NCBI GenBank assembly: GCA_032690845.1
Contig: CM064425.1
Coordinates: 36,792,240 to 36,856,239 of the forward strand
Length of the DNA: 64,000 bases
Direction of reading: 5' to 3'
DNA from: Eleusine coracana subsp. coracana
Taxonomy: Eukaryota; Streptophyta; Magnoliopsida; Poales; Poaceae
Shown here: positions 11,164-23,173 of the stretch, one piece after another
Layout: each line of letters starts with the position of its first letter
Numbering within the stretch: the first letter of the stretch is position 1
Notes under the pieces: model-generated
What the model was told of the DNA's origin: nothing
Database searches by the model: none
What the model saw: only the letters and a program-made list of their open reading frames with translations
Position numbers and translations under genes: made by a program

Positions 11164-13540
11164 TTACCAGTTGAACGCGTGGGACGAGAACCACAATGGG
11201 AAAGCGTGGCCTGTCAAAGTGTCTCGACTCAAATCTATGGTTGTGAGGATAGAAATCAACTGTGTGAAAGCCAAATCCACACGAGCGACGCTCACCACGA
11301 TGGGGAAAACATGGGGCGCCAAAGTGCTGCTGAGCAAGGCCTCTGTTTCATGAATCAAAGCCATATGAGGAATGACCCTGTCCACGATAGGCACGAGAAA
11401 AAGAGCGAGGCTGAAAACCAACAAAATCATCATGATGCACATTCCTAGTTAACTCAGCTTGTATCCTCTCAATTCTCTTACGCCAATAACAATACTCATC
11501 CAAGTGACCCTTACGACCACAGAACATGCAAATGTAGACACTCTCATGTTTAGGCTTAGCTTGCACAGTGGGTTTGGGTTTTGGCTTCTCGGCTTGCTTT
11601 GGGTTGAAGGAAGGATTGGGGTTAGGTGGCTAGTATGTATCAGTGGGTTTGATGGACTGTTCCTTATCCTTGTAGCTAGAGCTAGGCACAAACTTACCCA
11701 CATTCTCACTCTCCTTGTCACACCTCTCAAATCCCAAGCCGAAGTTATAGGTTGATCTACTAGCACTTTCTTTGACTCTTGCCAAGTCACTGTCAATCTT
11801 CTCCTCACTCACTAGGGTTCTTTGGAGACGAGAGATAAGATAGTCATTTTCTTGGGTTAGGATTTTGTTTTCCTCTCTAGTGATTGCAAGCTTATCCTTA
11901 AGAGAGCCACACACTACACATGGTGGTGGGAGAACTTTCGAGCGAGTCTCATCTAGCAGCTTGGACTTGAGCTCTTTGACTTTGAGGGTTGGAGCTTCCA
12001 ACTCATTAGTGAGCTTGGGGCATTTCTGATATGCACCCAAAAGAGTTAGTCTAGCTTTGAATTCATCAAGCTCTTTAGGGGCACTCTCAAGCTGACTGGC
12101 ACCTTGAGCATGCACACTTTCCCTCTAACTGAGATCATTCATCATAACTTGACAAGACTCACAATCGATATCAGCATTTTTAGCAAGCTTGGACCTAAGC
12201 AAAGTGATCTCATACTCAGCACTCTCCAACTTAGACTTAAACTCTCTATTCTCACGAACAGCGCTGCGAAGCTTATCATCTTGCATGAACAAAACATTGC
12301 GCAAATGATCAAGTTCAGAAGAGAGCTTATCAAGAGTGGGAGGTACCTCGCTTGCGTCAGAGTCGGAGCCAGAGTCAGTGTCGTGATCATTCTTTGCCAT
12401 GAAGCAAAGATCGGTGAACTCGTCCTTCCTCTTGACCTGTGGCTTCTCAACCTCTTCCTCCGAGCTTGTAAGGCCTTCGTTTGATGTGAGGTCGACGTCG
12501 CTCAAGGCGGCAACACAGGCGCGTGCAATGGCCTTGGCGAACTTCTTGGAGTTCTTGCCTTTCTTGTAGAAGCAGTTCTTCTTCTGCTTGAAATCTTCAG
12601 TGTTGTTGTCGTGGTACCCAGCCTTCTTCTTCTTCTTGGGGCAGTCAGCGATGAAGTGTCCAGGGTCACCACACTCGAAGCAGGTTCTTGAACTACCTCC
12701 TCTTCTCTCCTTCTGGTTGTTGTAGAACTTCCTAAACTTCCTTCTGAGCAAGAACAACTCCTCGTCAGGAATGCACTCCATCTGTTCATCGGAAGCTGCA
12801 ACAAGAGAAGACAAAGCAAACTCCAAAGAAGACTTGTCAAGTGAGGGGTTAGTTCCATAAGAAGCACCACTGTGACTACCCTTTTGAGAGCTAGAAAGCA
12901 AAGCCATGCTAGAAGCAGGATTACCAAGATTAGGATGAGACTTCCTAGATAGTTCATGAGATTTTAGCTTGCTATACAGCTGCTCACAGTCCAGGGTATT
13001 GAAATCAGCAGTTTCTTCTAGTGCAACAATTTTAAGCCCCCAAGCATTTTCATCAAGTGAATACAACAATTTCTTAGCTCTATCATTATCACTATACATA
13101 AGGATACCACAAGCCCACAAGTTGCACACAATGGCTTCAAACCTACAAAAAGTGTCATCTAGTGACTCGCCAGGCGTTTATGCATAGGTATGGTACTGTC
13201 TATTGTAAGAATTCTTACACATTGACTTGACTTGATTGGTGCCCTCATGGTACATGCAATGCTTTGCCTAAATGGCATGTGCAGTATCAAGATGAGCAAC
13301 ATGGTCATGTTCATTCCTACCTAGAGCAAAAAGCAGGATACTGACAGCTTTGGAGTTGTTTTCATACCTGGTTAACTCACCTACTGGCGCGGCGTTGAGG
13401 TCGTCCGGTATGGCGTAGTCCTGCTCCATGATCTCCCAAATTGCACGTCCTTGACTTAAAAGATAAGCCTTGGTCTGTGACTTCTAGTAGGGAAAGTCCT
13501 CTCCATCGAACATCCAGAGCTTGACCGCACAGTTCTCCAT
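11164..13540 (-). pseudogene. Sirevirus A gag (UBN2-type domain, two zinc knuckles, coiled coil)
   Basis: The likely start is the ATG at 13540-13538 just below the primer-binding site: its frame begins MENCAVK and meets a stop after FPY, where the related copy at 48760 has Trp. The core frame 12125-13129 carries the YNNQ and SSMALLSSSQ blocks and a knuckle CFECGDPGHFIADC (CX2CX4HX4C) followed by a lysine-rich stretch. A stop at about 12122 divides it from 11630-12115, rich in heptad Leu/Lys/Glu and so probably coiled coil. A second knuckle, CMFCGRKGHLDEYC, lies in 11348-11566. Gag packages the RNA into particles. The long tail is typical of Sireviruses. Confidence 0.85.
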
Positions 13541-13585
13541 GTCGCCTTCGGATCACAAAGCCGGTGAAGGTCAACTAGTGATCAA

Positions 13586-13603
13586 ACCGACTCTGATACC
13601 AAT
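13586..13603 (-). promoter_or_regulatory. Primer-binding site of Sirevirus A
   Basis: Directly inside the 5' LTR the minus strand reads ATTGGTATCAGAGTCGG, one base off the usual initiator-Met tRNA complement TGGTATCAGAGC. The plus-strand Sirevirus at 46918 has the perfect form at the equivalent place. Confidence 0.85.
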
Positions 13604-15396
13604 TGAAGGACCGAGAAGGCGACCAGAGGGGGGGTGAATGGGAGCCAATAAAATTCTCCATAGAACTTGGCCTATGTCCTAATTACATGCCAAGCAAACC
13701 TCTAAACCGATCACCAAGGCCACACACACCAACTTGTAATGTGCTAACCTTAGGAGTGATCAACAACAGTAGCGGAACACAGCGGAAACAAAGAAGAACT
13801 GCAAAGACTCAAAACAGTAAAAGAAACGCACCAAAATAGATCAAGTCTGGACAACCATCAGCAGTGCCGGTTGGCACCATCGGCAGTACCGGTCACACCC
13901 ATCGGCAGTGCCAGTGCGGGGTTTAGAGTCAAGCCACCGGCAGTGCGGATCGTGGAATCGGCAGTGCCGATCAGAGTTCAGACCTACCGGCAGTGCCGGT
14001 TCTGGTCATCGGCAGAGCCGATTGACCCACAACAGAACAGAAAACTATCACGTTTTCCCCACAAATCTCTCCAAAACTCAACCAAATGACCTCCAAAATG
14101 TGCCATTTTTGGACCAGCCAATCCTCAACACATCACGACCCTAATCCTAGAAGATCCACTCAATTGGCTCAAGGTATCATCACAAATTTCAGATCTTGTG
14201 CCAAGAACACCAAAAAGGGGAAACTTGAGAAATCCTTCAAATCAAAGATGCTAGAGCTCTTGATTTGGTCAAGGACCCATGGAGGATTGTTCTAGCTCAT
14301 CATTGCACTAAGATCCCCAAGAAACCCGCCTCAAAAACTCACTCAAAAAGGAGATAAAAAATTCCCATGAAAATAGCTCCAAAAATAGAGAAAAAGAGAA
14401 ATTCGAGATTTAGGGAGAGAGGAAGATCTTGATCACGAAAATACTTCTTATATCATAGAAACATGCTTACAAGATCCATGGAAACAAGGCTAGGAAGCTA
14501 TCCTCTTGCTCCCACTATTTAGAAGAGAAAGGGATGTCTCTCACACACCCTCTCCTCTCCTCTATTACATGAAGACGTCTCCTAGCACTTTGAATGAAGT
14601 CCTAACAAGGCTAATAGGAAGAGACACCTCTCCCACCAGCCATACCTCTCCTTATATAGGCTTAGGGTCCAAGAAAACTCTACCCTTGACCTATAACTCA
14701 TTGCCACCTACCACCAGGGGCAAAACTGTCCAACTCTTTTTTCTTCACCCGAACACCATCAAGCCCTTCACAACTTTGCTTCGCCTCGACGTAAGCTCCG
14801 CGATGGTGCCACGTGCACCACCAACCACCGCCACTGGTTAGAGTCCCAAACCGGAAAACCACCTTGCACGCTTCTCAAAGCACGACTTCTTGATCTTGAT
14901 GCATGTCACCTCGTCCCGTGATCCTCCTCGTCGGCAAGTCTCTCCCGCCTCCGGTCCATTGGAAGCCTCTACTTGCACCGACGCCCGATCACCTTTGACT
15001 TGGTCAACCCTGCCGTCTTGATCACCACCCATAATTTTGAGGCTCAACCGCGAAACCATCCGTGTTTCTTGCCTCTCCACGTGTACGGTGTGGATCAGCC
15101 TTGACTTCACCCGGTCTCCCGATCGTCTGGCCCCAAATCTCCTACTTGTGCCTGATCCTCGAGTTGTTGACCGCCAAGTTGACTCTAGTGACCTACACAT
15201 CTTGAGACAAGCAAACACATTTCCCATCTCCTGCAAACTCTCCAACATCCTCACCAACTCTGGTTAGTCAAAACCATGACATGCACAACCTCATGCAATA
15301 CCCAGATTCTGGCATTTCAACTCAAACACCAACTCAACCAATGTAAATTACTCATCACATATTGCAAACCATGGCACATATCCACATGGTTCCTCA
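13604..15396 (-). repeat. Complete 5' LTR of Sirevirus A (1,793 bp)
   Basis: It starts TGAAGGACCGAG at 13604 beside the primer-binding site and ends CACATGGTTCCTCA at 15396, so the termini are TG and CA. It aligns with the plus-strand LTR at 46918-48695 and with the truncated copy at 5697-6757. A TATA-like box (CTATATAAGG on the minus strand, 14651-14660) lies inside, and an array of short palindromes at 13857-14022 lies toward the LTR end next to the primer-binding site. Confidence 0.9.
13857..14022. repeat. Array of seven 15-nt palindromes in the Sirevirus LTR
   Basis: Units ATCGGCAGTGCCGAT or ACCGGCAGTGCCGGT start at 13857, 13879, 13901, 13936, 13957, 13986 and 14008. Two are perfect inverted repeats around a single G (13957 and 13986). 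The others have one or two changes. Spacing is 15-35 bp. Conserved LTR palindromes are a known Sirevirus feature of unproven role. Confidence 0.85.
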
Positions 15397-16010
15397 AGGA
15401 TGATGACATGTCTGACAGCGGGGAGGCTGTTAGCAAGTTCGTGGACTTCGAGGATGGCGGGGACGACCAGATCTAATCCCCCGAGCGCCTTTTTGAGCGG
15501 ACCAACCAGGTCCAATCCCCAGACGGCGAAGGGTCATGTGAGGGGGATCGTTTGAAGGGCCTGTGCTGGCAGGTGCATTTGGCGAGCATAGTACTAGCAA
15601 CCTTTGCAGGTTTTGACTATGCGGATTGCGTCGCCCACGGCAGTCAGCAAGTAAAAGCCTTGGCGAAACGCGTTACCCACGAGGGTTCGAGGTGCGGCGT
15701 GATGGCCGCAGACTCCCCCGTGGATGTCGACGAGAAGCTTGATGCCCTCGTTGATGGGGATACAGTGTTGCATGACTTTGGTGATGCTGCGCTTGTACAG
15801 TTCCTCGTCGATTAGGACGAAAGACTTGGCGCGCCGATAGAGTCGCTTGGCTTCGGTCCCGTCAACGGGAAGCGTGCCCCAAGCCAAGTACTCGATGTAT
15901 GGAATCCTCCAGTAGTTCGGGAGCTCGGACCTCTCGACATGGGGGTTGATTCGCTTGACCCCGGGGTCGTTCGACTCGCTCGAGACGTGTGGTCGGTCGA
16001 TTTCCATGAC
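15397..16010 (-). pseudogene. Tat-like Gypsy element B, pol end: integrase zinc-finger region
   Basis: The frame 15594-16007 reads the N-terminal integrase part typical of Tat-lineage elements: PNYWRIPYIEYL, then YRRAKSFVLIDEELYKRS, and the His/Cys zinc segment ending in VKTCKGC. Toward 15397 the homology stops exactly where the Sirevirus LTR ends. The catalytic integrase core, the 3' end and the 3' LTR of element B are absent from the window. Confidence 0.8.
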
Positions 16011-17970
16011 ATCGGCGTGCTACGGGGTTGAAGGCGGCCCCTGTTCCGGGAGCGATCTGTCAAACCTGGGGTCGAGCTTGACGGATCCATTCGGGCCCTC
16101 CTCAGGCCCCGCAGGCTCTTCGGGCCATACTGAGGGCCGGTGTTGGTCGATTGCAAAGACTCCCGGGGGAATCTGCTCTCGGCCAGACGCCATATTGGCC
16201 AACGCGCCAGCTGCCTCGTTGAGGCGCCGTGGGATATGCTTGAGCTCTAGCCCAACAAATTTGTTCTCAAGCTTGCGAACTTCCTGGCAGTAGAGTGCCT
16301 TGGTGTCGGTTCGATAGCTAGACTCCTTCATGATCTAGTCAACCACGAGCTGGGAGTCGCCCCGGATCTCTAGCCGTCGGATACCAAGCTCAATGGCAAT
16401 CTTGAGGTCATTCACGAGCACCTCGTATTCGGCAACGTTATTTGAAGCAGAGAAATGCAAGCGAATCACGTATTTCATACGTACCCCGTGTGAGAGAGAC
16501 AAAGACGAGGCCGACACCTGCACCCGTCCGCATGAGCGATTTGTCAAAGTACATGACCCAATACTCCTAATCGACTGGAGCAGGAGGGAGTTGCGCCTTG
16601 GTCCATTCTGTGACGAAGTCAACGAGAACCTTGGACTTGATGGCCGCTTGGGGATGATACGTGATGTCGTGGCCCATCAACTCGAGCGCCCACTTGGCGA
16701 CCTTGCCCGCCGAGTCCCTGTTCTGTATGATTTCATGAAGCGGAAAGGAACTTATGATATGTATTGGGTGGGAGTCGAAGTAGTGCCGGAGCTTGCGCCC
16801 TGCGACCATCACGGCATCGAGGATCTTGAGGATCTGCGGGTACCTAGTCTTTGAGTCGGATAAGACCTCGCTGACATAGTAAATGGCGCGTTGCACTTTG
16901 AGGGCGTGCCCTTCCCCTTCTCGCTCGACCACGAGTGTCGAGCTCACGACCTATGTTGTTGCCGCATTGTACAGCAGCAGCACCTCTCCTAGGAGCGGGG
17001 GCGTCAGCACCGGAGTGCTACTCAAGATGCGCTTGACGTCATCGAGAGCGGATTGCGCCTCGGAGGTCCACTCGAACTGATTGGATTTCTTCAGAAGCCT
17101 GTACAGTGGGAGCGCTCTCTCGCCAAGGCGTGAGATGAAACGACTCAGTGCCGTCAGACAGCCCGTGAACCGTTGCAGCCCTTTCAGGTTCCAAATCGGA
17201 CCCATCCATTCGATCGTGGAAATTTTTTTAGGGTTGGCCTCAATACCGCGTTTGGAAATGATGAATACAAGGAGCATTCCCCTTGGGACCCCAAAGACGC
17301 ACTTCTCAGGGTTAAGCTTGATGCCGTTTGCACGCAGCTTGACAAAAACGCATCTGAGGTCAGCCACGAGAGTGTTCGCCTTTTTGGACTTGACAACGAT
17401 ATCATCCACATCGGTCTCGACTATGTGGCCGATTAGATGGTCAAAACACCATTGCATGCAGCGCTGGAAAGTCGCACCAGCGTTCTAGAGCCCGAACGGC
17501 ATTATTACGTAGCAGTAAGAGCCGAACGGTGTGATGAAAGATGTCGCAAGTTGGTCGGATTCTTTCATCACGATTTGATGGTACCCCGAGTAGGCATCCA
17601 GGAAGCAGAGGGTTTTGCACCTCGCCATCGAGTCAATTATCTGGTCTATACGTGGCAAAGGAAAAGGATCCTTCGAACATGCCTTATTCAGGCTCATATA
17701 GTCAACACACATTCTCCATTTCCCATTCTTTATTCGTACAAGGACGGGATTAGCTAACCATTCGAGATGAAATACCTCCTTGATGAACCCGGCAGTCTGC
17801 AGCTTCGCGATCTCCTCCCCGATTGCCCTGCGCTTCTCCGCGTCGAAGCGGCGGAGATGTTGCTTCACCGGCTTGGAGCCTAGCCTGATGTTCAAGGAGT
17901 GCTCGGCGACCTCCCACGGGATGCCATGCATGTCCGAGGGCCTCCATGCGAAGACGTCGGTGTTCACGCG
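16010..17970 (-). pseudogene. Tat-like Gypsy element B reverse transcriptase and RNase H
   Basis: Frame pieces in order on the minus strand: 17485-17967 with KNGKWRMCVDY, DAYSGYHQI and the MPFGL block; 16951-17457 with the active-site segment VDDIVVKSK and LNPEKCVFGV; 16567-16947 with the connection to RNase H (KTRYPQ, ALELMGHDI); and 16020-16622 with cellular-type RNase H blocks (SNNVAEYE, GDSQLVV). The usual Tyr before VDD is Asp here. Several frame changes and stops separate the pieces. The element is an old, inactive copy. Confidence 0.85.
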
Positions 17971-18057
17971 GAGGAAGTCAACGAGCTCGCTTTCCTATTT
18001 GGGAGTGAGGGATGTCCCCACTCTCATCGTCTTCTCCTTGTCACACTCGGGGCCGAT

Positions 18058-18565
18058 CTACACTTCCTTGGTGTGTTCCACCGGCTTGAACGAGGCATTC
18101 TTGTGGCTGGAGTCGGGGGTCTCTTCCTTGAGGTGAGCACGGATAGCCTCGAGCTCCCTGGCGGAGGCCATCGTCGCGGCGGCAAGGTCGTTGTTCTCCG
18201 TCTCATACTGGAAGGCACGTTGGAGCGACACACTCACGGTGATGACCCCTTTCGGTCCCGACATCTTGAGCTTTAGGTAGGTGTAGTTGGGGTCGGCCAT
18301 GAACTTGGCGTAGCATGGACGCCCTAGGATTGCGTGATACGCTCCCGGGAAGTTGATGACCTCAAACATGAGGGTCTCAATCCTGAAGTTGGAAGGGGTC
18401 ATGAACATGATGGACAAGATGATTTGCCCGAGGGGAATGGCCTCTCTCCCAGGAACAATCCCGTGGAAGGTATGCACCGGCTGGCTGGAGGCGTGACCGA
18501 TCGATCCCGAGCAGATCAAGGGTATCGGAGTACCAGATGTTGATGCAGCTGCCCCCATCCATCAT
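18058..18565 (-). pseudogene. Tat-like Gypsy element B protease region
   Basis: One frame (18377-18565) holds MMDGGSCINI, the DGGS form of the aspartic protease active site. The frame 18058-18558 continues with the protease fold and the AILGRPCYAKF block typical of Gypsy proteases. They lie in different frames, so a small indel has split the domain. It sits between gag and reverse transcriptase, as expected. Confidence 0.8.
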
Positions 18566-18639
18566 TGCCTTTGTGAGGCGGACCTCGGCGATAATGGGGT
18601 CGACTACGAGTGGGTACCGGCCCGGTCGTGATACGTGAA

Positions 18640-21190
18640 AGGGATGGTCTAACTCATCGAACGTAATCGACAGGTCAGACCACTGGAGGAAAGATGGCGC
18701 GTGGCGTGCTCGACCGCGAAGACGTCGCGACGTTTGACCTTGGTCGTGCGCTGGCTCCCTTGGGCCTCGGGTCTCATAAAGATCATATGGCAGGCTTTGG
18801 TCCCCCCTGCTCGTCGTCGCCTCTCGTGGGGTCTTTGGCCCCCGGCTCTAACGTGTTGTCCGATTCTCCCTTCTCCGCCTCCTCTTGGATGAATTTCTTC
18901 GTCATGGAGCAACCTTTGAGGAGATGCTTCACGGGGAAACCGTGATTCGGGCACGGATCATTTCATTTCTTCTCGAAGTCGTTCGGTGCCTCACCCGTTG
19001 CGGGCTCAGCAACTTACATTCGGCGGTGGCCATGACGGGGCCACGTCCAGCCTGCGATTTGTTCTTTTTCTTGTTCGGACAATTGGAGGGGCCTTCGCCG
19101 GTCGTTCCTCCCGCTTGCCTTTGCCTTTGCCTCCGGTGCGTGCTGGAGGACCGCCTCCACGCACTCTTCACCGGAGGCGAAGCTTGTGACGATATCCAGA
19201 AGTTTACGAGCTATGCGCGACCCTTGCGGCTGAGCTCGTTAATGCGCTGCTCCGAGGTGGTGCCAGAGATGAAGGCTCCAACGATGTCCGCATTGCCCAT
19301 GTTGGGCAGTTCGTTGCACTTCTTGTTGAAGCGTCGAATATAGTCATGGAGGGACTTGCCAGCTTTCTGCCGACAGTTCTTGAGGTCCCAGGACTCGCCT
19401 CAGTCGTAGATCTGACCCTCGGAAAGATGCTCAAGCCACGCACGGGCCAAGTCAGCGAGGTGCAACGGAAGATTGCGAATGGTAGCTAGGTCGTCGATCG
19501 CACCTCCCGCTTGGCATGCGAGACGGTAGTCCTCGAGCCAGAGTCCGGGGTCCATCTCACCCGCGTACTTGATGACGGTCGCTGACGCTCGAAAGCGCTA
19601 TGGAAACTCGACGCTGCGGATACGCGAACTGAAGACCCGTGGCCCAGGAGGGCTCGGGCTCCAGCTCCTCTCCTCATCTGTGTCGTCGTACCGGCCTCCA
19701 CGGCGCGGTTGACGACCCCTTTCCTGGCTCAACCGCTCCTTTTCGTGTCGATGCGCCCTGAGGGTGTGACGCACGTCACGGTGTGGCCCGACTCGGTCAT
19801 GGACCAAGGCTTTCTTGGGCACATCCCCGGCTGGTGGTGGTTGTTGAACCGAGTGCTGTTGTGACCTAGCGACGCAGCCCCCTCCAGCACGCATGGACGT
19901 GGAAATCTACTGGCTGGACTGGGCGGCGTGCCATTGCAAACTCTCCGCCTGGAGCTCGGCGGCCTTGGCTAGGAGAGCCGCGACTTCTCCTTGAGCCTGC
20001 TACGCCTTCGACGTCGCGGGCTCGAGGAGGGTCCTGAGCAGCATGACGGTTGCCGCTATGTTCTGCCGCACACGAGCAAACTGTGGGGACCCCGGATTGT
20101 TGGCGAGGATGCGCTGGTGGACATCGTGGGCCATGGCCCGAGCGCGTCCGCCCCTGCCGGAGCGGTCCACCTCGCGGTCTATCTCTTCCTTCTCGTGCTC
20201 AAGCTGACGCTGGGTCTCCTCCAGCTCTGCCGGTCTAGCCCTCAACCATTGCTGAGGGTCCTCCGGGCGAGGTGCGGGCTGCATTCTACCGGCCGCGACG
20301 ACGGGGATGTCGACAAGCATCTCCCCCGTTGCTGCATCCGTCATCGGGTTCGTAGGTGCGTGAGCCCCAGGATTTGCTATTGCCCCTGTGGCTGAGGTTC
20401 CGGCACCTCCCGTGGCCGGGATGGGCGCGAGTTGCACCATGTGGCATTCGCGTGAAGGATTATAGCCTCCGTCGTAGCTTCTGGATTCAGAGTCTAAATC
20501 CCCCATGGACCCTACATCGAGGAGGCCAAAGAAGGACTCGCTCGGGTGTTCGATCACGCCGACGAACCCGGTGTCCGCGGTCACAGGGAGGCCGCGATGG
20601 ATGGAGAGATCTTGGAAATCCCTCACGACATTGCGTAGGTCGTATGGATAGCTCTTTGAGGTGGCTTCGGTGAGGTGGTCCGGAAGGAGGGACTCCTCGT
20701 TGAGGACCTGTCTAGGGACGTTCGCCAGGGCGAACGCAAAACGCCGGAGGTCATCCTGGTCGGGCGCAGGGCCCAAGTCGCGCTCTAGATGGAACTATAA
20801 CTGGTCGGCATAGCCCGTGAATGGCTCGGAAATGTCCACGACCCGTGGTCTGGCCGGCTCAAGCCGAGCCGCGCGCATCGCTTTGTCGACGATGGCTGCG
20901 GCCGCCACGATGGGGTCCGAGAGCGACTCGTCAGCGAGTTCTAACGTCCCGTCCCACGCGACGACGAAGTCTAGCGTGTCGCCCGAGTCCTCCAGCCACC
21001 ACGGATGTGCCGCCGTGACAGCGAGCGTCGGGGCTGGAGGTGGCATGGACACGGGGATGCTGACACACAATAGCTTCTGGTCCCCCATCGCGGCGAACTC
21101 CAGGCTCCCGAAGAAGACGCTGGTGCTCGGGGCCCAGAAACTGGAGGAAGTGGCCATCCGAAACGGTGAGTGGTTGCGGAGCAAAACGCG
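18640..21190 (-). pseudogene. Tat-like Gypsy element B gag
   Basis: From the primer-binding side: 20795-21184 (Pro/Ala-rich, with a DFVVAWDGTL block) and 20000-20776 (charged, with a Glu/Arg-rich helical stretch near its end). Then come decayed segments at 19200-19700 showing retrotransposon gag blocks (AWLEHLSEG-, SLHDYIRRFNKKCNEL- and GAFISGTT-like readings in different frames). A basic CCHC-poor tail follows to about 18640. Multiple frameshifts are present. Base composition is markedly GC-rich compared with Gypsy A beside it. Confidence 0.7.
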
Positions 21191-21200
21191 TAGAGTCCCC

Positions 21201-21216
21201 TACCTGGCGTGCCAAC
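21201..21216 (-). promoter_or_regulatory. Probable primer-binding site of Gypsy B
   Basis: Just inside the LTR end the minus strand reads TTGGCACGCCAGGTAGGGG. This differs by one base from a form I recall for several Tat-lineage elements. I am not sure which tRNA it matches. Confidence 0.6.
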
Positions 21217-21690
21217 TGTCGGTGTTTAGATCACCAGCGAGTAGAATTTGTTCCAAGGGTGCGCGTTTCGGTTTCGGTGATGGCTATGCAAGAGGACACA
21301 AGGGTTATACTGGTTCGAGGAAGCCCCCTACGTCCAGTTCTCGGATCTGCTCGTGTTACTTGCATCGAGGGTTACAATGATGGCGAGAGAGGAGGAGTCT
21401 CCAAGTCTCGGATTGCTTGTCTTAGTTTCTTGTTGTTGTGTGTGTTCGTGTGTGTGTTTTTTAGAGGTGAGATAGGCCTCCCCTTTTATACTTCAAGGGA
21501 GCCGGGCCCATTTACAAGAGAGAGAGAGAGAGAGACATCTACACATATGGAGTTGGTGAAGCCATGATGAGGAAGATGAGGACTTTGGTCGGTGGCATAG
21601 CCTTCAGTCCTCGTGGGCCCCGTCGTCCTAGTCTTGCGTCAGAGGGCACTGTGTCCGGACGTGCCTCGTTTTCTGTCGTTAGGCCGAGCC
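21217..21690 (-). repeat. Gypsy B 5' LTR, inner part (interrupted by Gypsy A)
   Basis: It starts TGTCGGTGTTTAGATCACC next to the primer-binding site and runs until GAGCC, where Gypsy A is inserted. It contains a TTATAC...GGTTCG block also present in the LTR fragment at 58969-59248, a CTTTTATA promoter-like motif, and a GA microsatellite at 21514-21535. The LTR resumes at 28065. Confidence 0.8.
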
Positions 21691-22614
21691 TGATGTGAAC
21701 AAGGGTTCCTGATCTTTTGAAAGGTTCTTGGTAAGTTGATTTGGTCGGAGGCGACACACAAATCGATCCGGCTTCAGAACAGCACGTTCTAAACCCCGCA
21801 ATCGCAGCACGACGTCTCCTCTGGTTATCAACCGTCCAAAAGACGATTGACCTTGCTGAGAAGGCTAATCCCTGCCTGCGAATCAAGAACACAAGTAAGA
21901 ACAACGAAGAATGCAACACAATTGCAGATATATGATTAAACTCTCGAAGTTGGGGTCTCACAAACCGATGAACGGCGAAACTGTTTATGAACAGAATTGA
22001 TCTAAGCAAAACCCAAACCCTAATGGTGCGGCGGCGGCTGTATATAAAGACCCTAGGGTCGTGCAAGACCCTCTGGACGCGCCCCTAATTGGGCTCAACT
22101 AGATACAAAGCCCAAAGGCCAAAAATAGGCGATGCAGCACCGACACAGATTCTGGACTCTCTCTTGTTTTGACGATTCCCGATGACTCCGGATGAATTTT
22201 GACATGAGGACGGCTGCATTGGAAAGGTCTTCTCCTTATCTTTCTGTGCATATGTAGAACGTCCCAATCCGAGTCCGTATGAGTCCTGGGCGACTGTTTT
22301 AGTACAGACTGGTCCTGGGCCCCGAAACAGACTCGAAGTCGGTTTTGATTGGGCCTCCACTGTGGCTTCCAAGCCCTTGCTGGTCCTCCACGTTCCCAAC
22401 TCCTTCTCCCATCATCTCCTGGTCATCTCCATGGTTTTTAATCATAAAATAATCATTAGGTAGCAAACCATTCTCAAAAGTAACATATAGCGAAGAATGT
22501 AGGAACGAGCTCACCTCTAAATTTAGTCGTCGTGCACGAGCTCTAGTCATTGGACCTTGCAAGTCCAGATTTGGAGGAGTGTTGTGTGTATCCATAGGAG
22601 TGATATCCTCATCA
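21691..22614 (-). repeat. 3' LTR of Gypsy A
   Basis: It runs from TGATGTGAACAAGG to CCTCATCA on the plus strand and is bounded inside by a minus-strand polypurine tract, AAGGGGGAGGA (22615-22625). Its element-proximal end also encodes the last codons of the polyprotein (DITPMDTHN, GPMTRARARRLN), so the coding region runs into the LTR, as in related grass Gypsy families. Confidence 0.93.
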
Positions 22615-23173
22615 TCCTCCCCCTTGTTCCTGTAAATTCTTTGGGCAACAAATAATGACGCCACGTCTCTAAAGAACGTACAAGTGCATATAGTTCCTTA
22701 TCATACGTGGAATAATTCAAAACAGGCCCAGTAATTTTCTCACTAAAGTATGCAACAGGTTTACCATCTTGCATCAAAACACCACCAATGCCTATACCAC
22801 TAGCATCACATTCAAGCTCAAAAGTCTTATCAAAATTGGGTAATTGCAGCAATGGTGCATGTATAAGTTTGTCCTTCAAAGCATCAAAAGACTCATGATG
22901 TACCTTACCAAAATGGAAGTCAACGCCCTTCTTTGTCAACTCATGCAATGGTGCAGCAATGATGCTGAAATCTTTGACAAAGCGGCGGTAGAAACCTGCA
23001 AGACCAAGAAAACTCCTCACTTGTGTGATAGTTTTTGGTACAGGCCAGCTCTTTATGGCTTCAATCTTCGCCTCATCCACCTCAATTCCCTGTAGAGTCA
23101 TAACATAGCCAAGAAAAGAGACTCGATCCGTGCAAAAGGTGCACTTCTCAAGGTTACCAAATAAACGTGCAAC
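22547..23173 (-). pseudogene. Gypsy A reverse transcriptase end and truncated RNase H
   Basis: After an in-frame TGA at 23171-23173, the same frame continues through LEKCTF, the thumb block (VRSFLGLAGFYRRFVKDFS) and early RNase H (FELECDASGIGIGGVL, KPVAYFSEKI, TYDKELYALVR). It stops matching after LLPKEF near 22645. Within about 30 bp the polypurine tract begins. The remaining RNase H, integrase and any chromodomain are gone, so the element depended on another for integration or lost this segment later. Confidence 0.9.

Larger units (their letters stand above)
5697..15396 (-). mobile_element. Sirevirus-like Copia retrotransposon A (minus strand, defective)
   Basis: In element order this reads 5' LTR (15396-13604), primer-binding site, gag with two zinc knuckles and a coiled-coil tail, protease, integrase, reverse transcriptase, RNase H, a long non-coding tract with several polypurine runs, and a truncated 3' LTR (6757-5697). 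Integrase before reverse transcriptase defines Copia. Long gag, palindrome-bearing LTRs and multiple polypurine tracts are published marks of Sireviruses. Many in-frame stops and altered catalytic residues show it is dead. Its right LTR abuts Gypsy element B directly. No target duplication is recoverable because the left LTR has lost its outer part. Confidence 0.85.

Noticed and set aside
13857..14022. Possible CRISPR-like array (regular palindromic repeats)
   Set aside because: Spacing is irregular, units are degenerate, there are no unique spacers of constant length, and the array recurs in LTRs of a eukaryotic retrotransposon.
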